A stretch of 23,570 nucleotides of DNA from CAZFDE01 sp964517795. GTDB taxonomy: Bacteria; Planctomycetota; Phycisphaerae; Sedimentisphaerales; Anaerobacaceae. Each line of letters starts with the position of its first letter. Position 1 is the first letter of the stretch. The translations under genes and the position numbers were made by a program. Below, piece by piece: positions 23,511 through 23,570 of the stretch. Below the pieces are notes generated by a model that had not been told where the DNA came from, searched no databases, and saw nothing but the letters and a program-made list of their open reading frames with translations. The stretch is taken from contig CAZFDE010000038.1 in NCBI GenBank assembly GCA_964517795.1, positions 1 through 23,570 on the forward strand. Reading direction: 5' to 3'.

Positions 23511-23570
23511 GTCTCTCAGTACTGTCCCATTAACTTGAGACGTAATTAATATAACTATATTTACTGCATA
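23439..23570 (-). CDS. C-terminal end of a second GH39/IDUA-like gene (partial)
   Basis: A frame open from the right window edge ends at TGA 23439-23441 with YCKIRSVDCFDRVNSASSLT, very like the end of the GH39 enzyme downstream (YYKVRAVDYFDRVSPASSLI). About 43 residues are visible. The last 24 match well, while the preceding ~20 (NIVILITSQVNGTVLRD) match poorly or not at all. It may be the tail of an intact paralogue that has diverged, or a remnant cut by another element: ACTGTCCCATTAACTTGAG at about 23521 resembles an insertion-sequence end (weak). The segment beyond the edge would settle this. Confidence 0.45.
   Translation of the reverse strand, partial: YAVNIVILITSQVNGTVLRDYCKIRSVDCFDRVNSASSLTHHT

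Overview
The window looks like a chromosomal segment of a planctomycete of the Phycisphaerae type (Sedimentisphaerales-like). This is inferred from gene content, not from any marker RNA, since none is present. The clues are a DapL-type diaminopimelate route, a Tat-exported sulfatase, a LacI-like/AraC (XylR-type) regulator next to a glycoside hydrolase, an ECF sigma factor paired with a membrane anti-sigma-like protein that has a prepilin-like ectodomain, a dockerin-like secreted protein, and moderate GC with long repeat-rich intergenic DNA.

Region by region. (1) 1-646: a short basic/acidic hypothetical ORF, a small GTAGGGTG hairpin and a 71-bp repeat. (2) 647-5965, minus strand: a compact operon of a secreted GH127 beta-L-arabinofuranosidase-like enzyme, an NCS1-like permease and a UroD-fold putative methyltransferase, bracketed by two direct copies of a ~71-bp sequence, one of which lies where the operon promoter should be. 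(3) 6107-11601, minus strand: a housekeeping operon dapL - folK/deoxynucleoside-kinase fusion - panC - panD - lgt - rhomboid protease, with a recognisable sigma-70 promoter. (4) 11747-13240, plus: a Tat sulfatase lipoprotein diverging from dapL. (5) 13241-15976: an accessory island with REP-like hairpins, a strong sigma-70 promoter and Shine-Dalgarno in front of an ORF of unclear status, a very AT-rich dockerin-type gene interrupted at an A7 slippery heptamer in exactly the frame needed for -1 frameshifting, and 1.2 kb of mixed short intergenic repeats including a 134/135-bp tandem repeat. (6) 15977-17690, plus: ECF sigma factor, anti-sigma-like membrane protein and a terminator. (7) 17694-20118, minus: a GT4 glycosyltransferase with its own promoter and queG. 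(8) 20222-23570, minus: a GH39 enzyme with the full domain layout of alpha-L-iduronidase, its XylR-type regulator, and at the window edge the C-terminus of a second copy of the GH39 gene.

Functional picture: two local polysaccharide modules (arabinofuranoside; iduronide-like), a sulfatase and a dockerin-like protein suggest a marine or sediment polysaccharide degrader. The most unusual signals are the in-frame A7 frameshift site in the AT-rich gene, the iduronidase-like gene with duplication scars on both sides, the repeat-bracketed GH127/permease/UroD operon, the folK-dNK fusion and the anti-sigma/prepilin-like chimera. I do not see a CRISPR array, tRNA, rRNA or complete insertion sequence.
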